DNA of 64,000 bases, from positions 141,945,464 through 142,009,463 of the forward strand of contig NC_080541.1 in the NCBI RefSeq assembly GCF_028640845.1. Reading direction: 5' to 3'. Position numbers and translations under genes: made by a program. This document shows positions 8,716 to 21,221 of this stretch, one piece after another. The DNA is from Ahaetulla prasina. Its lineage: Eukaryota > Chordata > Lepidosauria > Squamata > Colubridae. The notes under the pieces are model-generated. The model was not told where the DNA came from and did no database searches. It saw only the letters and a program-made list of their open reading frames with translations. Every line of letters begins with the position of its first letter. The stretch's first letter is position 1.

Positions 8716-11105
8716 GCAGAGATCCTTTCAAATCATCCTAAATCACATATAAGACAGCCTTGCCATTCAGTTGTTTATAAAGTCCTAGAGCTATTTTTAA
8801 GACTAATTGCATTGCACTGTAAACTCTTAATTAGAAAGTGGATGTTTCTCTTTTCTTTGCCCTAAGTTTGTTTGTTTGTTTTTTTGCCAAAGCGAGGCTA
8901 CTTTTCAAGGATGTTATGTTTGAACTGTTGGTCTGTGATTTAAAATACTTTTCTGACATTCATCTGCTCATCTTCTTCTAAAAAAACAATACCCTGAAGT
9001 TTAGGAAAAACAAAAGATTATAGTTGCACAGTGTTATGCAGTTATTCTTCATGTCTGAGCAGTTTGTGTTAGGTGCACTTTAGATAAAAAAAAATACTGC
9101 ATGTGAAACATCAGTAAAAGCAGAGTATGTTTGCATTCAACTTTATGGCAATATGAAATTTGCATTCAAATTTATGGCAATAAAACCTCTGCTGCATGAA
9201 TATTTATAACATTCTTGGTAATATGATTATTTGACAGAGACAGGAATGTGATTTTTTTCCCTTAACTTGTGAACTGTGATAGTCTTTCCTGGAATAAAAG
9301 CCAGTATCTATTGAGATTATTTATGAAGGACTTTAACAAAATTAACTTTATTTTTACAAGACCTATTTAGACTGCCATGCTCGGTGGCCATTTTTCTAAC
9401 TGGAAACTCTCTTAATATGCAAAATATAGAACAGGTGGAAAGAGGGAAAGAATTTGAGGTAATGTTATTACTAATAATATAATAATAGCTTAAAACTGGT
9501 CACCAGCACTGTATTAAAACTTACTGGGTGGAAAAGAATTTAATGATCAGAGGCTCAAAGTATTTCTGTCATCTGAAATGTTTAGTATTCATCTTCAGTA
9601 CAGTTTAAAATCCATTAGTTTACATGAAATTAAGTTGCACTGACTTAAATGGGATTTATCTCTAGATTGATAGGTTTATTCCTATAAAGTAATACAACCT
9701 AACTTGAAACAAACATGATTGTACTCTTGGGTTACTCCCATGAATTAATGAAGTATTATAGAAAGCTTCTTCCTTGAGTTATTTAGTATATGGACCATAG
9801 ACTTTGGCTTGTATTTCTCAGAATTGGCCAGAACTCCACGATTGCACAACAGAATATTTCATTAAATATCCTTGTTTGTGAAAGATACATGCTTTTACCT
9901 AATCCATATTATGATTTAGCAGATATGTAAACAAGGTCAGGTAAAAACTCCCTGGGACTTTCTATGCAGTTGTAAAAAGTGAAGCTTGGAGGTTTGTTCA
10001 GTAGGGTTTAAAAGTAAGTGTATACAGTTACAGATTTAATTATTTAATTGTACACACTCCTGTTTAGATATTAACTCAGATAATACATGGAATCTTTTTT
10101 AATATACCCTCTCCTAAGCTAGCTATACAATTTTTAAAAAGTCTGTTGTGCAGTAACTAGCATAATATCACTTTGTTTGTTCAAAAGTTTATTTAGGTCT
10201 GATATAATTTCCCTTGACAAGAATTTTTAGTCTATCTTAATCTAAATATGGCTGGATGTGCCATCCACACACTGATAAACCATGAGAATATACTAAATTG
10301 TTTTGAGATAATATATCAAAACTCATTGGCAAACAGGAAAAAACTAAGCTGTGTAACATCAGTAAAAACAAAATCCCTCAATATATATCAGAAATAGTAC
10401 TTGTTGCTAATTGATAGTATGTTTAAAGGTTTGGATGAAAGTTTTACACGCTGGTGAAAATGCAGAGCTTCTGTTATAGTCACCTGAAGCATGCCTAGCA
10501 TGTTAATTTTGATGCGTCACTATTTCAGAATATTTAGGTTTGGGTGTTACCACTTTCTAAATTCAGATTTTTTTATCTACATTAAATCTGAGTTCCACTG
10601 CTTTGTTATATTTAAGATTTCTTATTGGACAGATACAGTGTTGTTGTGGGAAAGCTATCCAAAGGATTAACAAGTATAGCAATTAATAAGAGTATTTGAA
10701 GTTTTGATGGAAGGGATATCTATGTAGGTATCTCTTCAAGCAATTAGTCACCTCTGACCTGCATTTGGCCGCATTGAACTACACCACTGAACTTTGATTG
10801 CAAATTGCTGAACTGCAGTGAGATAGTTTTCTGCTCTTTATTGAAATCAAGCCTAAAACAAGCAGGCTGAACCATTTGCTAAGGTTAATGCACTATTTTA
10901 ATACTGAAAAGGTGACATCATGCCATCATTACTCTATCCTCCATACCTCTTGAATTTCATGCAGTCATCACTTTAAAAAAAAGTTGTTCCCTGGCCATAT
11001 TATGAAACAATTTGAGCCTGGTGTATTTTTTGTTAAGAATGTCATTTTTACAGACATATAAATAAAGTATCCTTTATTCTGATCCTTCAGTGTTTTCACC
11101 CTCTT
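8711..11105. other. Intron 2, no recognised feature
   Basis: AT-rich intron sequence without a recognised exon, RNA or repeat. Confidence 0.45.
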
Positions 11106-11108
11106 CCG

Positions 11109-11158
<50 letters not shown>

Positions 11159-11197
11159 TTCCTTCCTTCCTTCCTTCCTTCCTTCCTTCCTTCCTTT
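11109..11197. repeat. (TTTC)n(TTCC)n compound microsatellite
   Basis: TTTC units from about 11109 to 11154 pass directly into TTCC units to 11197. The Lys/Arg/Glu reading frame across it is an artefact. Confidence 0.95.
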
Positions 11198-12264
11198 CCA
11201 GCAGCTTCACTTCTTTCTTCATTTCCTATTTCATATGATTGGTTAACACCTTCTTGAGAAATAATTGTATTTGAAGCTTGAAGTTAATGGTTCTGTTGAA
11301 GCCAAGGATTATTTCAGTTCTTCCTTCCTTTTAAATCTCTCACCACTACTATTTCTGTAGTACTCATTTCTTTCAACAGCTGTAGTTAACTGTGCTCTGC
11401 CTGGCACTCTACTTTTTAATAGCAGTTACTGATTTTTTTCTACTGTAACTGAAGATTTTATTTATGTCTCTACTTGTAATATTTCTATTGCTTCTCCTAT
11501 AGACAATTGCTCTTTTTCAGTTTTCTCCTCTTCTGCCATTATTTTGCAGGCCTTTTAGTTGATTTCATTGACCTCAGTAATTTAAAAAAAAATCTTCAAT
11601 GAAACATGCCTTCAGTTTTAATTTTTCATAATACTTGGTTTTGTGATTTTGATTCTCTAACAAACCCAGTTCTCCTGGATTAATAATTGCTCACGTGGTC
11701 CCTTTTTGTCATACTTTAACCGATTATCGCCACATTATCACCAGGTTGAATGACTTTTTTTAAAAAAAAAGGTATGCACAGCTTCTTTATATTAGATTGA
11801 ATAATTTTTGCTTTGAGTCTGCCAAATATAAATGGTGATTATCTACCAATTCACAGCTAGTTATTTTCAACAGAGATAAGTACTTAAAGTTTATTGTAAT
11901 AGTTCTAGGTTACTATATTTGGGCTGCAAACACCCAACCAGCCATTAGGTAGCAATACATATTTCTGTATCTCTTTGCTATCCCTTTGTGGTGTTCTACA
12001 CTAAAGATGTAGATTCTCCATTAATGCCATTATCAGTGGTTGCATGTCGTTAATAATATTAAAATGGCATCAATGGAGAATAAAATTGCTTCATCAAAAA
12101 ACTGCATTTAGAGTGTATTAGACTCCTTAAGAATGTATTCAAAAGGATAGATGTTTTTCTTTTGGACATAGAAAAAACTTTTCAAGAACATTGATCCATA
12201 TGGTATGGGTGTATCTGGTGCTTTTCTGGAATAGTCCTAATGTGCACAGGTTTATCCTTTATTT

Positions 12265-12580
12265 ACACCCATTTATTTAGTGACCTTTCCAAGTTACAAT
12301 GATACTGAAAAAAGAAAGTCATAACTAATCCTCATATTTACGACTGTTGTGGCATCCCCACAGTCACATGATCAAAATTTGGGCACTTGGCAATTGGCCT
12401 GCATTTACAATAGTTGCAGCGCTCTGGGATCTGGGGTCACAATTTGTGACCTTCCCAACTGGCTTCCAAACAGCAAAGACAATATGGAAAGCTGGATTTG
12501 TTTAATGACTGCATGATTCACTTAACAATCATGGCAAAAAAAAGGTTGTAAAATCTAGCTTAACTTGTTTAACAACCACC
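12265..12580 (-). mobile_element. TA-flanked-family miniature transposon, reverse copy
   Basis: Diverged reverse copy of the family described at 58818 (TTAGTGACCTTTCCAAGTTACA, CACAGTCACATGATCAAAAT). Ends are degraded. Confidence 0.6.
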
Positions 12581-12584
12581 TTGT

Positions 12585-12974
12585 GTCAACGTTCCAGAAA
12601 ACCCCTCCTGCAGAAAAGACTCCGAAACTCACATCTTTCAAAGTTCTTTTACTAGCATAGGTAAACTGGCACAGTTGGGTGAAAACCGAAACTGGGGATT
12701 CCGGTTCATCCCCCAGTAATACAAACCCCAAAATCTCCACCCTCATGACCCCTCTGCCAGTCACATGCTCCAATCCCCAACTGTCCCATGTCGAAACATC
12801 ACTCCAGCCACTCCTTCTCCAGATGCGAACCCAGCCTGACCTTGACCGGCAGGAAAAAAATGTTATGTCTAATCATCCCTTGCACTACCACCCTCCTCCC
12901 CTCCTTTCCCACAGAGGAGAATTGTGGCAGCGTATGGAAGCCTTCGGCCTAGTATGGCTTCCAAAGCTGACAGG
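12585..12974 (-). mobile_element. LTR-like segment of a Ty3/gypsy-type element (copy 1)
   Basis: Shares a ~260-390-bp sequence (for example GGAATCCCCAGTTTCGGTTT in the reverse sense) with 13274-13535 and 13544-13822. It lies downstream, on the minus strand, of a G-rich polypurine run at 13065-13078, the position expected of a 3' LTR. Confidence 0.6.
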
Positions 12975-13061
12975 CGTCCCCCCCCCCTTGCAGAAGAAAA
13001 CATCCTAGAAAACAAAACGGACAAAAGCAAAAAATGGGCCTAATATCCATTACGTCCCCGT

Positions 13062-13331
13062 CTAACCCCCCCCCCCCCGAGGACCTTTTGGTTTGTCAGG
13101 GAATTTATCATGAAATTGTTTGACTAAAGCATCAGCATTTACATCCCAGCTTTTTACCCAAGTAGTTTCAGACAATGGGTACCCTTTCCAGTGGACCAAA
13201 TATTGTAAGCGACCTCTGTATAGTCTAGAGTCAAGAATTTTTTTAATTTCGTAGTGGTTCTCCCCCTGGATTATCAAGGTCAGGCTGGGTTCGCATCTGG
13301 AGAAAGAGTGACTGGAGTGATGTTTCGACAT
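13062..13331 (-). pseudogene. Chromodomain remnant of a Ty3/gypsy integrase
   Basis: The reverse frame contains YEIKKILDSRLYRGRLQYLV and HWKGYPLSETTWVKSWDVNA, with the aromatic residues and KGYP...TW pattern of chromodomains at the integrase C-terminus of chromovirus-type gypsy elements, then DKFPDKPKGPRGGGG. The polyglycine comes from the polypurine tract. The first ~20 residues of this frame are LTR-like sequence, so the fragment is joined to a foreign upstream piece. No protease, RT or RNase H remains. Confidence 0.8.
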
Positions 13332-13535
13332 GGGACGGTTGGGGATTGGAGCATGTGACTGGCAGAGAGGCCATGAGGGTGGAGATTTTTGGGGTTTGTA
13401 TTACTAAGGGACGAACCGGAATCCCCAGTTTTGGTTTTCACCCAACTGTGCCAGTTTACCTATGCTAGTAAAAGAACTTTGAAAGATGTGGGTTTCGGAG
13501 TCTTTTCTGCAGGAGGGCTTTTCTGGAACATTGAC
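13274..13535 (+). mobile_element. LTR-like segment in opposite orientation (copy 2)
   Basis: Reverse complement of 12585-12850, including GGTCAGGCTGGGTTCGCATC and TTGGGTGAAAACC-complement. It overlaps the chromodomain frame, showing that the element is rearranged. Confidence 0.7.
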
Positions 13536-13543
13536 ATTAAACC

Positions 13544-13822
13544 CAAACTGGGGATTCCGGTTCGTCCCTCAGTAATACAAACCCCAAAATCTCCACCCTC
13601 ATGACCCCTCTGCCGGTCACATGCTCCAATCCCCATGTCGAAACATCACTCCAGCTACTCCTTCTCCAGATTCGAACCCAGCCTGACCTTGACTGGCAGG
13701 AAGAAAATGTTGTTATGTATAATCATCCCTTGCATTACCACTCTCCTCCCCTCCTTTCTCACAGTGGTGAATTGTGGCAGCGTATGGAAGCCTTCGGCCT
13801 AGTATGGCTTCCAAAGCTGACA
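13544..13822 (-). mobile_element. LTR-like segment (copy 3)
   Basis: Same orientation as copy 1: shares AAACTGGGGATTCCGGTTCG through CTTCCAAAGCTGACA with 12690-12974, lacking only small indels. Confidence 0.7.
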
Positions 13823-14099
13823 CCTTGCTTAGTAGTGGAAATTCTGGTTCCAGTTATTATAAGTGGAGGATTACCTATATAGCAAGACTTTGGAATCTGA
13901 CTGTCTTTGAGGAATTAGTTATACTGGGCATAGCAGGTGACCAAAAGAATTATATTGAAAAATTGAAAGTGATACAACACCATTCCAAATATTAAGGACT
14001 GATTTGGAAATGTGTAACTTTCCTCTTTTGGAAAAGACAGTATTTTCTGCTAGTCAAAGGATGAATTTGGAGATTATCAGTCATCCAGGTCATGCTTGT

Positions 14100-14270
14100 C
14101 CCAAAGATGCTTTTTCAAAAGGCAAGTGGACTTTGTTTTTCCTTGAAGACATTTCGCTTCTCATCCAAGAAAGTTCTTCAGTTCAAAGCTGTAGAAGCTC
14201 CTTGGATGAGAAGCAAAATGTCTTCAAGGAAAAACAAAGTCCGCTTGCCTTTTGAAAAAGCACCTTTGGG
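14100..14270. mobile_element. Penelope-like inverted repeat with decayed hammerhead core
   Basis: Arms of ~73 bp (14100-14172 and 14195-14270) pair around a short centre, e.g. CTTCTCATCCAAGAA with CTTGGATGAGAAG. On the minus strand the left arm keeps CTGAAGA (14175-14181) and GAAATGTC (14148-14155), a one-base decay of the hammerhead 3' core GAAACGTC. The plus-strand counterpart is more damaged. Confidence 0.6.
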
Positions 14271-14587
14271 ATACTCATAGGATGAAGCAATATGACCTTT
14301 GGCATAGAATTTTATGATATTTTATAGTATACAATGATATTGTTAGGTATTTTTTCTTTATCTGATTGTAATATATTTATGTATATATATATATAGTACT
14401 TTGATACTCTATAGTTTGTAATCTTCTGAAAATAAAGAATAAGAGGGGTGAGGCAGGAAAACTAGCAGCAATCTGTATTTTTATAATCCCGATACCGTAG
14501 CTTCTTAATTCTATCATTGTTTTAGAATGGCTTTAGCTAACAATAACCAGATATTGTAAGCCTATTCTGCTTTTGGTTGCAAACATA

Positions 14588-14854
14588 TCCCCTGTTTCCC
14601 TGAAAATAAGACATCCCCTGATAATAAGCCCAATTGGGCTTTTGAACGCATGTGCTAAAATAAGGCTTCCTCCAAAAATAAACCGTCCCTGAAAATATTT
14701 AAATGCAGAGCTGGAAATCAGGTAAAATGGCAAGAGGAGCCCCATCTTGCTCCACGGGCCCCAAAATAAGACCTCCCTGAAAATAAGGCCAAGCGTTTAT
14801 TTTGGGGTTCAAAAAAATATAAGACAGGGTCTTATTTTCAGGGAAACAACGGTA
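14588..14854 (+). mobile_element. Inverted-terminal miniature transposon (CCCTGTTTCCCTGAAAATAAG family)
   Basis: Terminal inverted repeats CCTGTTTCCCTGAAAATAAG / CTTATTTTCAGGGAAACA. A related shorter copy sits at 46023. Flanking TA suggests a Tc1/mariner-type target but this is uncertain. Confidence 0.7.
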
Positions 14855-15317
14855 CAGTTTTTTCCTGAAATACATTCAATGTGATTTGAAATGATTTTTT
14901 AAGTTTGTTTATTAAAATTAACCCTCAAACCCACTGGTATTTCTAGATTTTTGTTGAACAAATGTTTATGTATTCTGTGATATTTGATGTTTTCTCAGGC
15001 CCTTTTTAACTCCCTCCAATTCTTACCTCATCCCCCCTTTTTTCTTCAGGCTTTGCAGCAAGGTTGGAATTTGTATCTTCTTATTGTCCTCGCACACTGT
15101 TGTGGTATACATATGCCAAAATCAGAGCGGTCTAAACAGTTTATTTTAAGGGGAGACAAGTATTCAGACACTGTCAGTACCCCAAAATGGATAAATTTGT
15201 GGAGGCTTAGTGTCAGTCTTGTTGATGTTGTATCACTTATTTGCTCCAACTGAACATCTGAAGTATGTTAGATATATAGTGTGGTTTTATAGAGCCTTCT
15301 ATGGCTTCGTAAGATTT

Positions 15318-15790
15318 TAGAATAGAATAGAATAGAATTTTTTTATTGGCCAAGTGTGATTGGACACACAAGGAATTTGTCTTGGTGCATATGCTCTCAG
15401 TGTACATAAAAGAAAAGATACGTTCATCAAGGTACAACATTTACAACACAATTGATGATCAATATATCAATATAAATCATAAGGATTGCCAGCAACAAGT
15501 TATAGTCATACAGTCATAAATGGAAAGAGATTGGTGATGGGAACTATGAAACGATTAATAGTAGTGCAGATTCAGTAAATAGTCTGACAGTGTTGAGGGA
15601 ATTATTTGTTTAGCAGAGTGATGGCCTTTGGGAAAAAACTGTTCTTGTGTCTAGTTGTTCTGGTGTGCAGTGCTCTATAGCGTCGTTTTGAGGGTAGGAG
15701 TTGAAACAGTTTATGTCCAGGATGCGAGGGATCTACAAATATTTTCACGGCCCTCTTGATGCAAGACATAACACAAAGCTCCTCTTGTGA
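15318..15790 (-). mobile_element. CR1-like LINE 3' end
   Basis: Starts with (ATAGA)n, then TTATTGGCCAAGTGTGATTG, repeated at 21225 and 43250. The reverse strand ends with a coding remnant (HKLFQLLPS..., KNSFFPKAI..LLN) typical of LINE protein C-termini, then 3' UTR and an (ATTCT)n tail. Confidence 0.75.
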
Positions 15791-16312
15791 ATTTTTCCTT
15801 CTTATTAAGAAAGCAATTAAACCAGTATTTACGTTAACTTTTCTTCACCCTCCTTTGCAAGAGTTATTTCCAGCTGGATAGTTACATTCCGTTCTTTGCG
15901 ACTTCTTTCCTCTGCCCACATGCCTGATTATCATAGTGGCTTGAGTTGTTTTAAAGCAAATTATTTTTCCACTGAAAATATTTGCAAATTGTTGTTTATC
16001 TTAACATTTGCCCTATCTACTTTTTCTTAAGAGAGAGAAAAAGAAAGATGTAAGAAGCTAAACATAGCAGCTAAAATTCCCTGTTTCAGGCTGCCGCTGG
16101 TTTTCTATCTGTGCCTGGTAGAACTTGGTCTTTCCTGTCTTTTGGAAAAAGTAAAAATCTTTTGGAAAAAGTAAAAAAGGACCCATAGTGCTATCTGTGG
16201 TGACCAAGGCCCAATTAGTGATTACCAAACACAATTCAATCATGAACAAACTTATTTGATTAGAACAGCTGAGAATTAATTCATTCTCAGCTTAGTCCAA
16301 AACAAATTCTTC

Positions 16313-17110
16313 ATAAACAGTCCTTCGGCTTTATCATCAACCTTTGTTGTCTTTGGCAACCTGCCCAAGGACTTTCTTGGCAAAACCCTCACAAAGTTCA
16401 AGAGATGCTGACAAGAAGCAATGGAATCAACGTTGCTTTTCTACAAAGAACCCAATGGCTCGTTGCTGCTCTTTTAAGCCTTATGGGAGTGGCCAATCAT
16501 CTTCTGGCCTGTTCTGTCCCCTCCCGGCCTCAGCCATGCGAGCTGGCTAAACGAGCCAGTAATTGAGTTCAGTCCTGGCAGGGAATCTGCAGCTGCCTGC
16601 CAAAGTCTCCCTTATCTTGGGGTTGCCAGGCAACCAAGAAGTCAGTAATCCAGGCCGAATGTTCAGCTCACTTCTCCACGAGTCAAATAGTTCAGCTCAA
16701 TGTTTGCTCGTCATGGAGCAGAAGAGCAGTCAGGGCTGCTTTTATACTCTGTAGGGTGTGGCTCCGTGACTCAGCACTCTCTCTCTCTGCCCCACCCCTT
16801 CCTTTTTTGTAGCCGCCTGTTCTGTCTTCTTTCCCACTTCGGAGTAATGAGCTGGCCTTCAGCCAGTGGATTCATGGCTCTTATCAGTCCTGGCAGAGAA
16901 ATTGCAGCTGCTTGCCAAAGTTCAAACAAATGACTCGCAGAGTAAGACTTCAGCTCTCTTTGAAACGGTTCAGCTAATTTTTTGCTCCCCGTGGAGTGCG
17001 AGCAGTCCCAAAGCTCCTTATATATCCTGTGGGGTGGGGCTCCTGCCCCACCTTTCCCTTTGATGACGCCCCCTCTCTAATCTTCTGAAATGCGGGTTAA
17101 TCCAAGCTTG
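16313..17110. repeat. GC-richer unclassified repeat, probably LTR retroelement remnant
   Basis: Composition shifts from AT-rich flanks. Similar blocks recur, e.g. TCCTGGCAGGGAATCTGCAG at 16572 and TCCTGGCAGAGAAATTGCAG at 16887, and TTTTATACTCTGTAGGGTGT versus TTATATATCCTGTGGGGTGG. TATA-like boxes fit LTR promoters, but no diagnostic protein was found. Confidence 0.4.
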
Positions 17111-17133
17111 ATTATTATTATTATTATTATTAT

Positions 17134-17570
17134 CAGCTGGGTCTGAAGGCGTAGCCTGAGGAAGGGAGGAATCGGGATGACGGCCTCATTACGTCCTCCG
17201 ACTGGCCTGGTTCTGGCTCCTGGAGCCGGGCCAAAGGCATCGGTGCTCCTGAGGTAAGCCTTACCGGCCCTTCCCCCTCACTCTCAGAGTCACTTTTGGG
17301 CATGGGGCCAGGTTCAGGGCTGGAGTCAAAACACTGCCTCTCATATCTCCGAAACTTGGGATCCAGCCAGGCCTGATTGCCAGCAGCCGGGTCTGGAGGC
17401 GTGGCCTGGGGGGGAAGAGTCAGGGGATGGAGGCCTTGTTATCTCCTCCACCTGCCTGCCTCTGGCTCCTGGAGCTGAGCCAGAGGAGCCGGTACTCCAG
17501 AGGTAAGTCCTGATGGCCCTTCCCCCTCACTTTCCAAGTTACTTTCTGCTCAGGGGGGCTCAGACCACAA
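17134..17570. repeat. ~250-bp tandem repeat, two copies
   Basis: The block beginning CAGCTGGGTCTGAAGGCGTA (17134) recurs as CAGCCGGGTCTGGAGGCGTG (17384), with shared downstream GGCCCTTCCCCCTCACT. Copies are diverged. It probably belongs with the adjoining element. Confidence 0.65.
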
Positions 17571-17855
17571 CATGGCCTTAGTCCCAAATTGTCCTTTTTG
17601 CTTCAGCTTCTCTTGCCTTCTGGCAGCTCTTCTCATGCATGTACTAGGAACAGGCTCCTCCTGTTCCTCTGCCTCTCTCCTGTCTGCCTCTGGAGGCTCC
17701 AGGGTCTGCGCATCACTCCCAGATGGCCCTGGCCCAATCTCTGCCTCTGATGCAGAGCCCTCATCCGGGCTTTCCCCTGACTCCAGGATTAGCCCATTGT
17801 CCTCCCCAGCCTTCTCACTGTCCGACTCTGCTGCCAGGTTGCTGGCAGACCACAA
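17550..17855 (-). pseudogene. Acidic/proline-rich open frame in retroelement-like DNA
   Basis: A 101-codon reverse frame, rich in Glu, Ser and Pro then basic (RRAARRQEKLKQK), within the unclassified repeat. It resembles linker-type sequence near retroelement LTR/gag regions, but I do not recognise a domain and there is no evidence that it is expressed. Confidence 0.3.
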
Positions 17856-18671
17856 TACTACTGTCCTTTGGATTTTTGGTCGGTCTTCTCCAAGCTTCCA
17901 CCAGATCTACTCAGAAAACTTCAACTTCCCCTTATTGAACCAACAGGTAGTTGTATAACACTGCCCTGCCCATTTTAGGTTCACTAGCCAACGTTGTTCT
18001 TTACTAAAACCAACCACAGATGTTAAGCTGTCTATACGGTCCAGATTCACCTTGGGCCACCATCTCCCCAACCTTTTCCACTTCCCCCTTCCCAACAAAT
18101 CTTTTGTTTTTTAAATCTTTGTCTTCTTTACCAGCTCAACAGCAGTCGTCTTAGCCCCTTTTTCCTAAGCAAAATCTTCCCGTGGATAACTGCTATTTCC
18201 TCCACTCTGAGGTTTGTTTTGTTGACTGAAAGAGAACAATGTCTATTTAAGGTGCTTGTATGGATACATAATAGACTGCTGAGGTTGCCATAGGTAGCCA
18301 TTCTTCTAGTTTTGACAGAGGACAAGTCAGTCTTGTACAATTAAAATTTATTCAACAATAGATTTGATCGACAAAGTTCTTAGTGTTACACCAAAATTGT
18401 GTGCTCAATTATAAAATGACTGATTGCCTTGTCTCAAAGAGACAGTCAGCCAGCAATTCTTTAGAGCCCTCTAAGAAAATATATTAATATTATATATAGT
18501 GATCTTGTAATCACTAGCAAACTGTCTTTATAGGTGACAAATTGCTACAGCTTTTAACCCAAATAACAGTTTAGTCATGGCTATCAGTGAATTCTTATTA
18601 TATTTCATTAAAGTAATTTTTGAGTGTTACAGTATTGTGAAAATGAAGCCTCTACTTTCAAATATTTCTTA

Positions 18672-18850
18672 TATTTTTATTGATTAGATTTTCATCCCAC
18701 CCTTGTTACCTGATAAATACCTCAAGGTGGCAAACATACATAATATTTCTTCTGTTTTCCTCACAACAGCAACCCTGTGAAGTAAGTTGGGTTGAGAGAG
18801 AGAGTGAGTGACCCAATGTCACAAGCTAGCTTTCATTTCAAGGAAAGATT
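18672..18850 (+). mobile_element. MIR/L2-like SINE fragment
   Basis: CCTCACAACAGCAACCCTGT, GAGAGTGAGTGACCCAATGTCA and related wording match the reptilian MIR/L2-type core found also at 35935 and 58498. Confidence 0.5.
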
Positions 18851-18949
18851 TTTTTTTGTCCCCAATGGTATTAGATAATCTCAAATTCTACTTCTTGGGG
18901 GAAAAAAGTTTTTTAGTTCCTCTGTGAATGTCTCTCTCTTTTTAGTCAC

Positions 18950-19295
18950 CATGATTTACGGCCACACTTGTGACAGGAACATGGAATCGTGCCCAATTTT
19001 ATGAACTTTTTTGTCATGGTCATTAAGCAAATCATGCAGTCACCTAGCGAATCCAGTTTCCCTCATTGACTTCGCTTGTCTTAAGCCTCTTGGGTAGGTC
19101 ACAAATGATGATCATGTGACAGTGGGATACAGCAATCATCATAAAAACATGCCAGTTGCCAAGCACCAGAATTTTGATCATGAGACGGTGGGGAAGTTGC
19201 CACAGTCATAAATTTGAGGAACAGTTGTAAGTCACATTTCTCAGTGCATAACTGAATGGTTATTAAATGAACAGTAATAAGGTGACCACTACTTG
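18950..19295 (+). mobile_element. Miniature transposon of the 58818 family
   Basis: Shares CCAGTTGCCAAGCACCAGAA, TTTTGATCATGAG and TAAATGAACAGT with the family copies. Diverged ends. Confidence 0.6.
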
Positions 19296-20594
19296 TCTGA
19301 ATAAAAGGCGCCCAATTATTCAAATATTTATCATAGCTTTGCTACTTCAATCTCCCAGTCAATTTTAATATTCACATATCCTGTATTCTTCAAACTGTAA
19401 TCTGTCTTGAGAATTTCCATGCAGTATTATAAACATTATGATAACTAGATTATTAAAATACGTTTTCAGGCTTTTTGCAGTGTTAAATTTCCTTCCTGGT
19501 ATAATATGCTATAATTTTTGAAAGAATCTATCAGGTGCTCGTCTATAATTATGCTTATCTTTTGCTTGATGTATATCACATTGCATTAGTTTGAACAGAA
19601 ATTTCAGGTTCATTTCACTCCAAGCAGGCAGTTTTAGAGAAAAGAGTTCTTCAAGGCTTTTTCTGCCACTGAGATTTTATCATGCTGAATAATTTGATGT
19701 ATCTGTAAATAGGAGTATTTTATTAGTTACTCTTAAATATATATAATATATGTAACACTTAGCAATTCATTTAGTGAAATAATTATTTAGTTTTATTAAT
19801 TTAGATTTCTTTGCCAGAATATGTGCACTTTATCCCTGTAAACCAGGGATACATATTGATGTTGCCATTTTGTCAGTTAACAAAATTGGTTGTGATTGTT
19901 TAAATTTATGGTATAGATTTTTTTTCAAGACCCAGTGCTTACAAATCTCTGTGCTCAGTGCTGAATTTTACTGGTTTAATACTTTTAACACTTAAAATTA
20001 TTTCACATTCAAGAAAATTTCCTATTTTAAATTACAGCAATTTTCTGAACTTTTTGAACTTTTTTCTGTTTCTAAGCAATTGATTTGTTTCTATTCTGAT
20101 TAGATCCTATATATGATTTGGGTTTGAATAAATCACCGTTTCTGTAGAGGCGCTGATGTAATTGGAGATTACAGTTGATTTGCACTTCTGCTCACAGAAG
20201 GATTAAACTGGAATAGAGATTTAGCCTAATCCACCATTCCACTGTGAACCTGGAAGGTTTTGCATATCAGAGACTGTCTATATGTAATCATTTCCAGTAG
20301 ACTGGTCATGTAAGTTGTTGCAACAAAAATAAAAAGCCGAAATGCCCGAAAATTGTTATGACATGACCTTTCAAGGGCAGTCATCAATTTCATCTGTTGC
20401 ACAAATACTGTATGTACAAAAGCTTTTGTATTTCACTGATATCTGAGGCCTTTCAACAGTGGAATTGTCTCTCAATTATCAGAGCAACTAAAAAAGAATG
20501 AGACAAATGAGTGGTTGCAAACATAAAAAATAAGTGGAGCTTTGATCCCACCATTGCTGCTGCCATCTTGCCTATGGACATTTCAGGAAAACAC

Positions 20595-20995
20595 AGGTAG
20601 TCCTTGATTTACAATGATAATTGAGCCCAGAATTTGGGTTGTAAGCCATTGCAGTCATTAAGCAAGTCACCACAGTACTTAAGAAAATCGTGTCATTAAG
20701 CAAACCACATGGCTGTTAAGCAAATCCAGCCACAACTAATAAGCATTTTTTGCTGCATTCTGCTGGGAAAAAAAGCAAAAAACATAGCAAATCATGGTGA
20801 CATGACTCTGTGATACTACAAGTGGTCATAAATGTGATCTGGTTGCCAGCGCCTAATAATACAATCATGTAACCACATAGGAAGGTGTGTGGCAGTCATA
20901 ACTTCAAGGACAGCTTGTAAGAAGCTTTTTTGAAGACCGTCATAACTTCAAATGGTCATTAAGCAACCAGTCATTAAGCAAGGGCTATCTATAGT
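20595..20995 (+). mobile_element. Miniature transposon of the 58818 family
   Basis: Left end CAGGTAGTCCTTGATTTACA, right end GTCATTAAGCAAGGGCTATC; recognisable but diverged interior. Confidence 0.65.
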
Positions 20996-21221
20996 TGCTG
21001 TTACCTTTCTTTTCTTAGTTTCATAAATATTACAATAAAACTATGTTGTGTCTTTGATTTATGATTTTATTGGATTTATTGGAGTTTGTCAATATAAAGT
21101 GAGGTCACATTCAGTACTTTAGTTGTCTATTTTTATACTGGACTCACCCTAAATTTTTGTTCTGGATATAGTAGAATTATGAGTTATTATTTCTGGGTCA
21201 GCATTTCTGATATACACTGAA

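Noticed and set aside
10968..11222. Lys/Glu-rich reverse ORF
   Set aside because: It is the translation of the (TTTC)n(TTCC)n microsatellite.
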